Origin: Ctenosaura bakeri
Lineage: Eukaryota; Chordata; Lepidosauria; Squamata; Iguanidae
Length of the DNA stretch: 64,000 nucleotides
NCBI GenBank assembly: GCA_948474755.1
Contig: CAOLHI010000489.1
Location: forward strand, 868,001 to 932,000
Direction: 5' to 3'
The notes beneath the pieces were generated by a model. That model saw only the letters and a program-made list of their open reading frames with translations. It searched no databases and had not been told where the DNA came from. The position numbers and the translations under genes were made by a program. Positions 1 to 10,549 of the stretch are shown piece after piece. Position 1 is the first letter of the stretch; each line of letters begins with the position of its first letter.

Positions 1-33
1 GGAAACTTAAATCCTCTAGTCCTTTCATGTTGG

Positions 34-268
34 AGCCAGCATGGTATAGTGGTCTGAATCTAAGACCAGGATACTGAGAGATCAAGGTACATATCCTTGC
101 TTGGCTGTGGAGAGCCAGTGGTGGCCATGGACAAATCACACTCTCTCAGCCACATAGGAAGGCAAAGGCAAACTCCCTCTGCACAAATCTTGACAAGAAA
201 ACACAGTGATAGGTTTGTCTTAGGGTTGGCATAACTCAGAAATGACTGGGAGGCACATAACAACAGTC
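34..268 (+). mobile_element. tRNA-derived SINE (Sauria type)
   Basis: The copy opens with a diverged tRNA-like head (agccagcatggtatagtgg). The middle carries the usual cue words of this SINE (gccatgg, then a histidine-like acactctctcagcc stretch, then gacaagaaaa). It ends in a tail close to the Bov-B 3' end (cataactcagaaatgactgg ... aggcacataacaacag). Family knowledge: these SINEs are mobilised by Bov-B/RTE LINEs in squamates. The B-box region is decayed, so it is an old, inactive copy. Confidence 0.85.
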
Positions 269-394
269 ATAAGGCAAAGACCTGACCAGGCAGAGAATGG
301 CTCTACTCTGATACAAGGGTAGTGATGGTAGTCCATTATATTACACTTTCAACTGACAAACTAGACTTAAGTATATGGTGTCTACATCAGGAGT

Positions 395-470
395 AGTTTA
401 ACTCCAATCCTCCAAATGCTGTGGGGCTGCAACTCCCATCAGTCTTAGCCAGCATAGTCAATGGCAAGAA
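395..470. repeat. Half of a fold-back repeat (family 3)
   Basis: Contains the typical core 'ggggctgcaactcccatcag' seen in several other places in this window (18.77, 27.71, 31.03, 41.06 and 43.56 kb). Only one arm is clear. This is a decayed fragment of a short palindromic non-autonomous element; no target duplication was found. Confidence 0.5.
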
Positions 471-605
471 ATACCGTGAAGTTCAGTACAACAACATCTA
501 GAAGGCTACATTTTTCTCACCCTCATTCACATTAAGTGAAAAACTGAGGAACTTGCCTGAGAAGATGTGTCAAGAATCCACAGATCATACACTAATCACT
601 TTCAG

Positions 606-672
606 CACCACCTCATTTCTTCTTTTTTAAAAAAATACACACAAACACACACACGCACACACAAATATATAT
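606..672. repeat. Simple A/T and (CA)n tract
   Basis: A poly-T/poly-A stretch followed by interrupted acac repeats and tatata. It lies at the 3' (tail) side of the minus-strand L1 fragment and probably grew from its A-rich tail. Confidence 0.7.
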
Positions 673-1240
673 AATTTTTTATGCAAAACAAAATAAACAT
701 GACTAACATTTTAACAGAGACATAAACAAACATTAAAACACAATAGTAAAACAATTTAAAAAAAACCCTAAACATTAGCTCACTAAAACACTAATGTACC
801 GACTAAACATTAATATACTAAAATATAAAAGGGCTTTGAATCCCCTAGACTGTAATGAGAGAGAGTAAATAAAAAAGACAGAAAAATATTATTCTTTCTT
901 TACAAATCTACCTAAGCAAACTGTTAACAACCAGATCCACAAATTATTGCATCGTTTGATTTCTTATTACTCAAAAAAAAAATCCATTAACGGTTTCCAA
1001 TCTTTTAAAAAAAGTATCTTTAGTTGGCTTATCCTTTAAAAACCATGTTAGTTTGGCCATTTGGGATAGCTCAGGAACCTTAACTATCCAATCTTCTGTC
1101 ACCAGTGCTTCAGTCCATTTCCAGATTTGAACAAACAATATTCTTGAAGCTGTTATTATACAACAAAGAAGCAGTCCATATTTACCATTCAAATCCTCAT
1201 CCATGATACCCAATAAAAACATTTCTGTTGATATTACAAA
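673..1240 (-). mobile_element. L1 LINE 3' fragment
   Basis: A 5'-truncated L1 on the minus strand. The 971-1222 portion still encodes the end of ORF2; the lower coordinates are AT-rich 3' UTR-like sequence. The element is old: no clean target duplication could be matched by eye. Confidence 0.65.
971..1222 (-). pseudogene. L1 ORF2 C-terminal remnant
   Basis: An 83-residue open stretch resembling the extreme C-terminus of vertebrate L1 ORF2p. It has the pattern 'FLLGIMDED' followed by a helical 'ITASRILFVQIWK' block, an acidic/aromatic 'VTEDWIVKVPELSQMAKLT' block and a lysine-rich end. The same pattern (TAARL-IAKKWK ... EEWYKEVWKIA) recurs in the L1 copy at 14.66-15.06 kb, which supports the call. 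No reverse transcriptase or endonuclease part remains, so it is a dead fragment and not a host gene. Confidence 0.65.
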
Positions 1241-4200
1241 ATCTACCTTTAATTTTTTGGATGAGCATTTAAATCTTAGACCAATAACTTTTCACTTTCC
1301 TACAAGTCCACCCCACCTCTTCAGTCAGTTTTGTGACACGAAAGAATTTTTCTTCTTGGTCCCACCGATTGTGTAGAACCCCTTAACTTTGGAACTCACC
1401 CCAAATAGCTCACAAAGTGAAAGTCCTGACCAGAAGAGAGAGTAGTGAGCTCATTTTCATTTCTGATGCTGAGACAAAATATAGCCAGTATGAAAGAAGG
1501 GAGTATGGCGAACAGTCTAAAAATAGAATAATTAAAATCACTGGAGATGAACTGCCGTGGCTAGGTAAGCAGCCTCTCCTCAGTTTTAGCAATTTTAACA
1601 TAACAAGCAAAAGGCAGCAGGGCTTCTTGCTTTAATGAAATACCCTGAATTATGCATTTGCATAATGACAAGTACCACCGGCAAGGGTTTATATAAGCAT
1701 GCAAATTGTAGGTAAAAAGCTAATTTGTGCATAATGAGGTACCCATTTTCTACCATACATGAACACACAGGATAATTTCTGGGTTGAATTTAACAGCATA
1801 AACAGTACCTTTCCTATGTACCAATGCCATGAAGCTTGAACAAAAAGGTTACTTATACCAAGACCCCCAGAGCTATTGTTCTGTTGGAATACAAAAATAT
1901 GGAGATAAAATGTGGAAAATGATGTGTGGTTTGGAGAGACATTAATCCAAATTGGCTTTCCCACTGGACCAAATGCCAAATCCTGGACACTAAACTGAAC
2001 AGCAAAATACCACTCGTTAACTTGACTGTGGTTTAATAATTACACCTCTTCCTTGGGATGTGATTAAACCACACACAGCATTGGAAAACAGAGGGAATAA
2101 GTCAATATGCCTCAGAGTCTGAAAACCAGCAGATGCAGACTGCAGAAGAAAGTAGGATCAGATGTTTGAATATATTATGGTGGGACCCACTAAATAGTTG
2201 GGAACAGGCTGGGGGGAAATTTGTGATTTTTGTATCTCTTTGATATGTTTGATTCACTAAGCATCTGGCTTTTGAAAAACAGAAAGCTGGTTTTGAGAAT
2301 AGAAGATTCACACTCGATCTTCCTACACCCTTAAAAAATTTGTTGCAAATCTGTTTCACCTTTTTCATTTTGTAAAAAAGAGTTCCATATACTTAGCAGC
2401 AAATGCCTTTCTCACTCCTAGCTGTTGGCTGTTACTGTTATTGCATGCCTTTTTCAACAGGAACAAACCTAATGTGTACCATGGACACATTCAAAAATTG
2501 GTGACATAATATAGGAACAATGATACCTATTGAATTGAAAAAGTACACTGCAAATTGACTATCGAATCTCTCTGCAGGGGGGACTTTCCTTGAGCCTACT
2601 CATTTCTACTGCGGCAACTTAAAACCAGTTCAAATATTACCATCCCCAACTCAGCCACTATCAGAAATGAAAGAAGTAAATGCTTCACTATTTTGGTTTT
2701 TTTAACAGGAGCTTTTTTTAAAAAAATTGCATCCTTTCTGAATAAGAATACTCCTCGTAATGCATCGTATGGAAGTGCATCACCCAGTACCATGACACTG
2801 AATCACATTGAGTCAAGGACTATGATTATTTTGTTCAGCAGCCTGCATTTTTCAGAGAAGTGACCTAGCCCACACTTCCTGGATTAATATATAGATCAGA
2901 ACACGGTTATCCTTCAGTTTTCATGCTGCTCCAAGTTTTGGCTCAAATAATGTGCCAAATGTGTAGTTTCAGTTTCATGTTTTAAAATAAAGCATATGAA
3001 AATGTGTATTTGGAGGTAAAACATAATACAAAAATATGTATTTTGTGAAAACCATACAACAATAATGCAAATTTTCATGTATTTTAATTTACAGGTTGGT
3101 GCAGAAACAGGATGGAAGAAATGTATGAATGGACACGTGCACAAAGACTTAGATTAGTAATGGATCCATCCATCCCTACATCAAGCTACTTCTTTTGGTT
3201 TATGGATGCCCCAATACCTCCATCATTAGTACCTGAGCTATGAGTCCCTGGGGAACAGTGGCATGGGATGTTGAATCATGAAAGTGAACAATGCATGAGC
3301 AAGATAGGGCAGGAGGAAGTGGTAGAAAACCAGGAAAAATTGGATGATGTGGGTCATTCAAGGAACAGGAGATCTTTCTACTGTTTTTTTAACGTTTTAT
3401 CCACAATGATGTGGAAGGCTACATAAAGTATTCCTCCTACTCCTGACTTGATAAACATTGCTTTTGCATTATTTATTTAGTATCCTAACTTTCTCTCAGT
3501 ACGTTACCCATAGACCATCACTACTGACTTTTCCCTCTCACTCCTCCTTGTACACGACTAAGCATTATGTTAACCAGGAAGCTCCAGGAATTAGAAAATA
3601 TGATCAGGTTCTCCCAGACAACTGGTCAGTTTGAATAGGAATGTCATCTTCCTATAAGAGTACCTTTGTGTGTGAATTAAACTTCCTTTGTTTTGGGGTG
3701 GTTGGCCAAAAGTTAAGACCCCCCAGATGAGGCTTATCATTCACCTTGCTCCTTTCCTGAAAGTTGATTTGACATGTTAAGTAAGTTCCAGTTAGCTAAT
3801 TATGTTTCCTTTTATTTTAAAAACTGCTGCTGCTTATTTTAAAAAAAAATTATTTCTGCTTGGTTCTCTTTCCCCCTATAGACAGACAAACAGATATTTG
3901 GAAACTGGATTTGGTTTTGTATGTTTGACTTGTCTGTAGATTGGCCTTACTCATGCATTGGACCATCTGGCAAACACACCAAGTTGGGTTTTTAAAGAGC
4001 TTAAATGAAAATCTGGAAATGGGCTCTGTCCTTCTCTAGTGATTTTCAAACTTCACAGTTTGCGTGTTAAGTTAGCTCAAGAAGAATTTCTTATGTAAAG
4101 ATCTTGAAGAGCTGAACTCTGGACTGTCTAGAAACCAGAGGTCACAAGCCCATTCTCTTCCAGAGTTGCAGGCTGCATCAAAACTGTACAGCTATAGCTA

Positions 4201-4257
4201 CCTGGTATCAATTCAGAGATTTGTAATTCAGTGAAATTCTAAGAATGCTCTAATGCA
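1241..4257. other. Unannotated AT-rich stretch
   Basis: No repeat family, coding exon or RNA gene recognised. Short open frames here are no longer than expected by chance in AT-rich DNA and none resembles a known protein. The one feature I would keep is the octamer pair listed separately at 1649-1706. Confidence 0.5.
1649..1706. promoter_or_regulatory. Candidate POU/octamer motif pair with TATA-like box
   Basis: A perfect 8-bp inverted repeat with a 2-bp centre (1649-1666) contains ATTTGCAT at 1656-1663. A second octamer in the opposite orientation, ATGCAAAT, sits at 1699-1706. Between them is a TATA-like tttatataag at 1688-1697. Octamers are known sites for POU-domain (Oct) factors. No downstream gene is visible, so a regulatory role is only inference and could be chance in AT-rich DNA. 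Confidence 0.25.
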
Positions 4258-4400
4258 GCCCCCTCTATCAGGGGTCTCTGGCAGAGAATTATAAATAGTT
4301 GATGATACTACAAATCTCAGGATTCCATAGAATGGAGCCATGGCAGTTAAAGTGTTATCACACTGCTATAATTATGCCATGTGGATACACCCTCAGAAGT
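4258..4400. repeat. Half of palindromic MITE (family 2)
   Basis: Contains 'gattccatagaatggagccatggcagttaaagtg' type sequence followed by 'ctataattatgccatgtgg', the right arm of the fold-back family also seen at 26.1-26.4 kb and 62.5-62.8 kb. The left arm is not recognisable. Confidence 0.55.
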
Positions 4401-5520
4401 TAGCTGATAATAGCAGAACAGAAAGCACTCTCATTCAAGTTGGTGTTATATTTCAGGGTTGTGGAGAATAGCTTTGAATTGGGAATATGCCAATTCAGTA
4501 CCTCACCATGCCCCTTTTTCTGGTCACATAAGTTCATGGAAGCTCAGTGACATCCAGGGAATAAGGCATGTAGAATAATTCATTGGCTTATAAACTGTAG
4601 AAGTGATGGGACAAATCCCCCCGGAGCATGAGGTGTTGTTAACACAGCAAGCATTTGTGAATGCAATACATATGGATAAAAGAGGACACATAAAGCAGAG
4701 ATCTGGCACACATTCCAGAACATATCCTTCACTTTGTCCCTGGAGGAGGATTCACTTGTCAAAATGTAACTGTCTGTAACAAAGCCTTTCACTTCCTCTA
4801 AACTAACCTCAGAATCTGCTAGAAGCTTCCAACGTTCCAGAGATTACTCTGCAATGTGCTGAATTATTCCCACAATCCAACTTTTCTCAGTCTCACAGTC
4901 CAAGTTCAATGTCCACAGCAGCTTTGTTTAAGATATGATATTATCCATGCACACAAATGTTGCATATCACTTCTCTCCAGAGGCTTAAACAAGCCTCTTG
5001 CACAAGACATGTGGTTAGGTGGAAGTAGCCCAAAAAATTATTGTTTACAGTACCTGAGTCTTCTCTTCTTTTTCTTCCAAAGAAGCAAAACAATCAAAAG
5101 TCTCTGTTGTTGTTCTTGATTCCAATTTGTTTAATCAGAAATGCACACTAAACGGATCCAAAAAAGCAGGGCCAGATTGGAGCTTTCACAAGTTCAAAAC
5201 TGAAAACAAACAAGTCAAGAGAACTGTAATTTAATCCTTAAAACGCATTCACAAAAGTCATTCGTGGGGCTAATCCTTAGCACATGTTGCCACCCTTTTA
5301 TTTCATATACATACAATACTTAACTGGGTTGGGTGGGCTGTCAAAAGACAGCTTTCTTCTTGTATAACATAATGCCCAAGAGATCTTGGTATTGTGATTC
5401 CTATGATTCCATGCAGATCAATCTGGAACTCTAGGTATGACTTGGTTGGCTGAAACAGTCTCACAAAGCTTAACACTTTTTTAAAAAAAAATCACCCACC
5501 TTCTTGTACTTTAGCCAGAG
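4401..5520. other. Unannotated stretch
   Basis: No repeat or gene recognised. The overlapping 60-90 residue open frames on both strands show no domain or family resemblance. Confidence 0.45.
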
Positions 5521-5605
5521 CTTGGAAAAAATTTGGAGGGCTGAGACTATAATTCCCAGAACTCTTGCTGGCTAGGAAATTCTGGGGGTTATAGTAAAAA
5601 TTAAA
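5521..5605. repeat. Fold-back repeat fragment (family 3-like)
   Basis: Has the two partly complementary blocks 'actataattcccagaactc' and 'tctgggggttatagt' that form a short hairpin, like other copies of this palindromic family. Confidence 0.45.
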
Positions 5606-5747
5606 CACAACTTTCTGATCTCTGACTTCAGTTATTATATATGGAAAAAAAGAAGTGATATGTGGTAAAGATTAAGAGTTTACTGTAAAAACACGCAAAA
5701 AAACCTATTATGTTTACCTTGGAAACTTAGAACAAAATAAAGAAGAT

Positions 5748-6249
5748 AGAGATAGTATGGTGTTGGCCCTCAAGTTAAGGTGTTCTGATTTGGGTATTGG
5801 ATTAGGATTCTGAGACATAAAGGCTCAAATTCTCATCCATCCCTGGAAACCCACTGATTGACCTTAGACAAGTTAACTCTCTCAACTTCAGAAAAAAACA
5901 ATGCCAACATCTCTGAAGAAATTTTGCCAAGAAAAGTTTGGGATAAGTTCATGTGCGTTGTGTGCCTTCAAGTCATTTCTGAATTATGATTACCAGAAGG
6001 GAAATCTATCACAGGATTTTCTTGGCAAGATTTCTTCAGAGGAAGTTTGCCTTTGTCTTCCTCTGAGGCCGAGAGAATGTGACTTGCCCAAGGTCACTCA
6101 GTGGGTTTCCATGGCTGAGCAGGGGGAATCAAACCTTGGTTTCCAGAATCATAATTCAACACTCACACCATTACACTATGCTAGTTCTCTAGGAAATGGT
6201 TGGCTGAAGTCAAAATCAACTTGAAGGCACATAACAATGGCAACAAAGA
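5748..6249 (+). mobile_element. Sauria-type SINE, split by a second SINE
   Basis: The plus-strand SINE runs from about 5748 to 5950 (head, gaaacccactg, tgccaagaaaag) and resumes at about 6188-6249 with the Bov-B-like tail (aagtcaaaatcaacttgaag, then gcacataacaatgg). The interruption is a minus-strand SINE. A short direct repeat agttc flanks the insert (5946-5950 and 6183-6187), compatible with a target duplication but short enough to be chance. Confidence 0.75.
5955..6187 (-). mobile_element. Sauria-type SINE inserted in another SINE
   Basis: Reads in reverse from the Bov-B-like tail (gttgtgtgccttcaagtcat) through ttttcttggcaagattt and cccaaggtcactcagtggg to the tRNA-like head (ccattacactatgctag). 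It is better preserved than the element it interrupts, consistent with being younger. Confidence 0.85.
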
Positions 6250-7240
6250 CAGTATAAAGTAACTGCATTTGGAAGTAACTATGAGTCTTGAAAATGCCTT
6301 ATTCAGCAAATTGTGGTCCTGTAGTTAAATGCGAACCCCACAGACTATTTTTGTGGCCTTCAGCCCTTTCAGACTGTTGGACCAATAAACAGTGAATTGT
6401 CTCTCTTGGTTGAAGGGGCCCAATACTATCTAATATAAATTAGGTTTCTGGAGCCCCATGCACAATTTAACATTTTTAAAATTACCCATTTCTCAAAATC
6501 TCCCACTTCTATTTCAATTTGGCATTTTGGCAGTTCATGCAGCCCAAGAAAAAATTGACCCTCTGCACCACCGCAGTTGCCTAGCCTTGATTCAACAAGT
6601 TAGTATAGATATGTTCCATTAGCCTACCCATTCTCTCGGTCAAGAATGTTGATATTGTTTTCTGGTTCAACTATTTCCTCCTAAGTACAGTGAGTAAACA
6701 AGTCAATTATCTCAGTGTCCAAGGACATACAGCAAATATTTATGGGAGAAAAGAAGCAAAACAAAAAAAAGGTTCCTTGGGCATCTTAAGTGAACACTAC
6801 CTTGGTCTGAAGGATTCTTAATTCCTTTCATTTGGCATCTCATTAAAATATACATGCATATGGTATAATATAGTCCTAAGAGGCCTTTACAGCTTGCATG
6901 AAGAAATTCTTTCGGTTATAGAATTCAGTTTCATATGGGTAATTTGCAGCAGGGCTAAACACAAACGAATGGGACCAAAAATATCAGCATGTCATACCTT
7001 CTCACCATTTCTTACATGAAAACTGGGACACATGTCGGCAATGTCAAAGCGTGGTCAAAAGGACATGGCCAGGCAAAAGCTATCAATACTAAGAACACAC
7101 AAAGCTACTATTTTAAGCAGAGAAACATTGCAGTTTATATAATGAGTTTACGAAAGCTTGAAAAAAGAAATACGGTACATAAATGAGCCTACAGGACAGG
7201 AGAAGAGTCTGCCTTGCCTCTCCTTCCTGTTGAGTTAATT
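6250..7240. other. Unannotated stretch
   Basis: No repeat or coding sequence recognised with confidence. A weak transposon-like segment near 6430-6590 could not be assigned. Confidence 0.4.
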
Positions 7241-7244
7241 GAGT

Positions 7245-7430
7245 GTAAACTACTTTTGTCCTTTGAATTCTGTTTGCGGCAATTGAAGTAAATCAAAAAT
7301 GAAGGAAGAAGGGAGGATGAGAAGAAAACTGGGCCAGTCTGAAAGCAGATGAAAAAGTTGGGTGGCAGAAAATTAGCGGGGACTGTGCCTGCCAAACTGG
7401 GACAGTTGGAGAGTATGGCATATTACCACC
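7245..7430 (+). repeat. Unclassified dispersed repeat (family D), copy 1
   Basis: Shares an ordered series of blocks with 40264-40450: 'gaattctgtttgcggcaatt', 'agcagatgaaaaagttg', 'actgtgcctgccaaactggg' and 'gagtatggcat'. Order and orientation are the same. The class of element is unknown to me; no terminal repeats were found. Confidence 0.55.
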
Positions 7431-9640
7431 TAAGACGTCACCAAATGATGGTGTGTCATGGGAAACATACCCATACAGAGACTCTCAAAGGCATGAATTT
7501 GGATCTGAGGCCTGACATTTCCTCAATGCTAGTTTATAGAATGAATTCAGACAAGACATATGTCAGACAAGTAATAAAAAATGCTTTCTCCATACTCCCA
7601 AGACTTAGTTTTAACAAGAAACAGAACTGATGGGAAGAACATTTATGCTAGACATAGGATAACCAGAAGTCTAAATTGTGGTACTATGTGGTAAAACCAC
7701 CATCACACTGTTTTGACAACTCAGAAAGCCACTGGAACACCACACAGCCCATAAACAAATCTAATTACAATGGCAAATATGTCAATACACCAATTTGCTT
7801 CTTACACCCCATATCGTAAACACACAGGATAGGTTTGTGCGTGCGTGCTCAGCCTTTAAGGACTCTGGTGTTGACTGAAGTCTCAAGCAGTTGTCACTGA
7901 TCCGGTGGCAAAAATATTGTTTTCCCATCAGCTGGCATCATCTCAAAAGTAAAGACTCTGTAGAGGAAATGTTTACATTTGTTTGTGATGCACTGTTGAG
8001 ATAAAAAGTTAATAAATGTTGTGCATGCAAGTACATCACCAGTATAATTTTTTTAAAAAATTGAAAAGTTTTGCTGATTAAAGTTAAATCTGCTTCCAAG
8101 TAAGTATCCTTAAGCTCATGGTGCTTAATAACACACCTCTTATTGAAATGAAAGATACTGCAACAAAACAAAGCCCTAAAGGTCTATATGTAAATCATAA
8201 AAGGAATATAAATTGATAATATTGTAGTTATTCATTTGGCAGATTCTTGCCTCACATCTAGTTTCTTTAACTATACCTTCATGAACTAAAAATAACTTCT
8301 TAGCAAGCCTGACATATGACGTAAACAAATGAGAGTGTAGACCTGTCAGGAACCAGGGACCAAGGGGAAAAATAGGGCCAAGAGAGGAACAAGGTATTGC
8401 TGCCCATCTTTCCTGCCACTGCACAAGCTTCTCACTCACAAAGCTAAGGGAAAGCAGCAGTAGGCTCTTCCAGGGTCCCCTCACTTGCTGGTTTCATAGA
8501 ATCTAGCAAGGAAGGAGAAGCTGCAAGGGGGCAGAGGAGAGCTAGCATTGTCTTCACTATAGATATACTCTGGCAGTTCCATGCTGGCTGTAGCGAAGCA
8601 TTCATGCTTCACTTGAAATAATTGCCCTCTGCTACCAAGGAGGTGAAGATACAGAGGATTATTTTTATCCAGTGATTCTTGCAGTTCTCACTGGCAATTT
8701 GTTATAAGAAGGCAGTAAACAGAAAGAAGACTTGTGTGTGGTGTCAGTCAGTATTCAGTACTGTTTTTAAATAAGTTGGTTCTCATCTCCAACACATAAA
8801 GATTTGATGTGTGCTTTGTCTCAACCAGGACTTAGACTTAGAGTGAGGTTGGCAACTACATGGGGGCTAGGATCTAATTTTCCCCTCAGGAAAACCTATG
8901 AGGGACCACATATCCCACAGCAAGACAAAATACTTCTGTTTTTCTCTGCACTCCTTCTCAAAATGGTGTCAGGAAGTGACATCCCATCACTTTGTTGCCA
9001 TTTTGAGAGGGAGTGGAGAGGGAAATGGAGGCATTTGAGGAGTAGCATGGGATACTGATGTTTGTGGTGGTGAGGTGGAGGTGTTTTCTCATGTCTTCAT
9101 GTGTTTGGGGGCAACAATTACCTGAAAATCATGCTGGTTTTTAATTTTTAAAATAGGGGGTGGTTGGGAGAGTTAGGCCTCTGGAGGCCTACAAAAGTAG
9201 GGTCCAGGAGCTGCATACATTCCATGGTCTGCACTTTGTCCACACCTGCCTTATAGCCTGCCTTTAATGCCAGTGAACATTATTTGTAGATTGCCTGTTA
9301 GGGCTTCTGCTCTGATGGAAAGTTGGAAGTTGAGCCAAAAACTGCAGGGCAATCTGAGGACAGGTTCAATCTCCAAAGCCAAGGAGAGGGAGCTATAGAC
9401 CATAGCTTTGTAGCTCACATGAGAATCTTATTGACCTTTCATATTACCTGATCCTTGCTGAGCCACATTACTACCCGGTGGCCATCTACAGGAATGGTGC
9501 AAAGAGGAACAATCTCGCACTGTTCAGTTTGAGGAACTGATACTGACCAGAAGCTTCATCTTCCAGAAAGCTCCTTGGGTGGCTAGGCTCAAGACACAGA
9601 AGAGAAATTTATAAAACATAAATGAAAAACAAATAATAAC
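7431..9640. other. Unannotated stretch
   Basis: No gene or clear repeat seen. The open frames at 8176-8484 (minus) and 8804-9058 (plus) lack recognisable domains and are likely chance. Confidence 0.4.
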
Positions 9641-9845
9641 AGGCATTAGGACCTGTCTGATCTCAGGAGTTAAGAAGAGCCAGGCCTGGTTAGTACTCAG
9701 AAGGAAGACCACCTGGGAATACCAAGTGCTGGTATATTTCAAGAGAAGACAATGCCAAACCACCTCTGAGTATTCCTTGCCTGAAAAAAAAAACCCTATA
9801 AAATTCATGGGGGGCCATAAGTCCACAGGTGACTTGAAGGTACAT
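9641..9845 (+). mobile_element. 5S rRNA-derived SINE
   Basis: The head (9647-9735) follows 5S rRNA in order: ctgatctcaggagttaag, then ggcctggttagtact, then gaccacctgggaatacc, then gtgctggta. These cover the internal RNA polymerase III control region. The body (aaaccacctctgagtattcc, cctataaaattcatgggg) and the tail (ataagtccacaggtgacttg) match the Bov-B-like SINE tail. Family knowledge: 5S-headed SINEs occur in lizards (5S-Sauria). Confidence 0.85.
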
Positions 9846-10524
9846 ATGTTACATTAATATTATGTGCCAGATTGTTTTTATTCTTTACCCACAGTGAATT
9901 GCAAGAAGCCTGAACACATCAAGGATTCAGATAAAGGCTTTCAAGGAAGCAGGCAGATTTCTCTTTTTAAAAATTAAAGCACTGTTTTTTATATACACGA
10001 CCATCAGTGGTGTAAAATGGAGTGTGCAGGGGTTGCAAAAAACAAAAACAAAAAAACAACTGGCTTAGTGACAGTCAACACAAACCTTTAGGATTAATTA
10101 AAGTGATTACTTTTTTTTCTCATATGGCAGGATTCTATGATGTATAACTGACTTTGAGGAAACCCTAGAGTAGTATGAGTTATAACATGAATAAACAAGA
10201 AATAAAATGGTTTGCATACACGTCCAGCCTACCACAAACCCTGCCTGTTTCAAATAAGAATAGAGTTCTGTGTTTTCTGCTCTTTTTCTGCATAGAATTG
10301 TGGCCTTTCCTTTAGTCTTTTATAAAGAAAACAGCTAAAGGTATTTCAACTAAGGGCACTGATGGCTGGAGGATTCTCATTTAATTGAACCCTGGCAGAC
10401 TGAGAGTGGCAACTACATGATGGAAACACTACTGCTTCTTGGAGGCTTTGTCCACTGCTGACCTCCATGTCAGTGAGTGGTGAATCCACTCTGTTTTTTT
10501 ACTCTAAGCTTTATATAAAAATAG
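9846..10524. other. Unannotated stretch
   Basis: No repeat or gene recognised; includes a short A-rich run at 10038-10063. Confidence 0.45.
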
Positions 10525-10549
10525 GGCCTTCCTGCCCTACACTGTTATA

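Noticed and set aside
34..110. Possible tRNA gene
   Set aside because: Only a decayed tRNA-like SINE head; no cloverleaf can be drawn.
9647..9735. Possible 5S rRNA gene
   Set aside because: Diverged from 5S rRNA and fused to a SINE body and Bov-B-like tail; it is a SINE head. The same applies to the copies at 36.4, 59.3, 61.1 and 61.9 kb.
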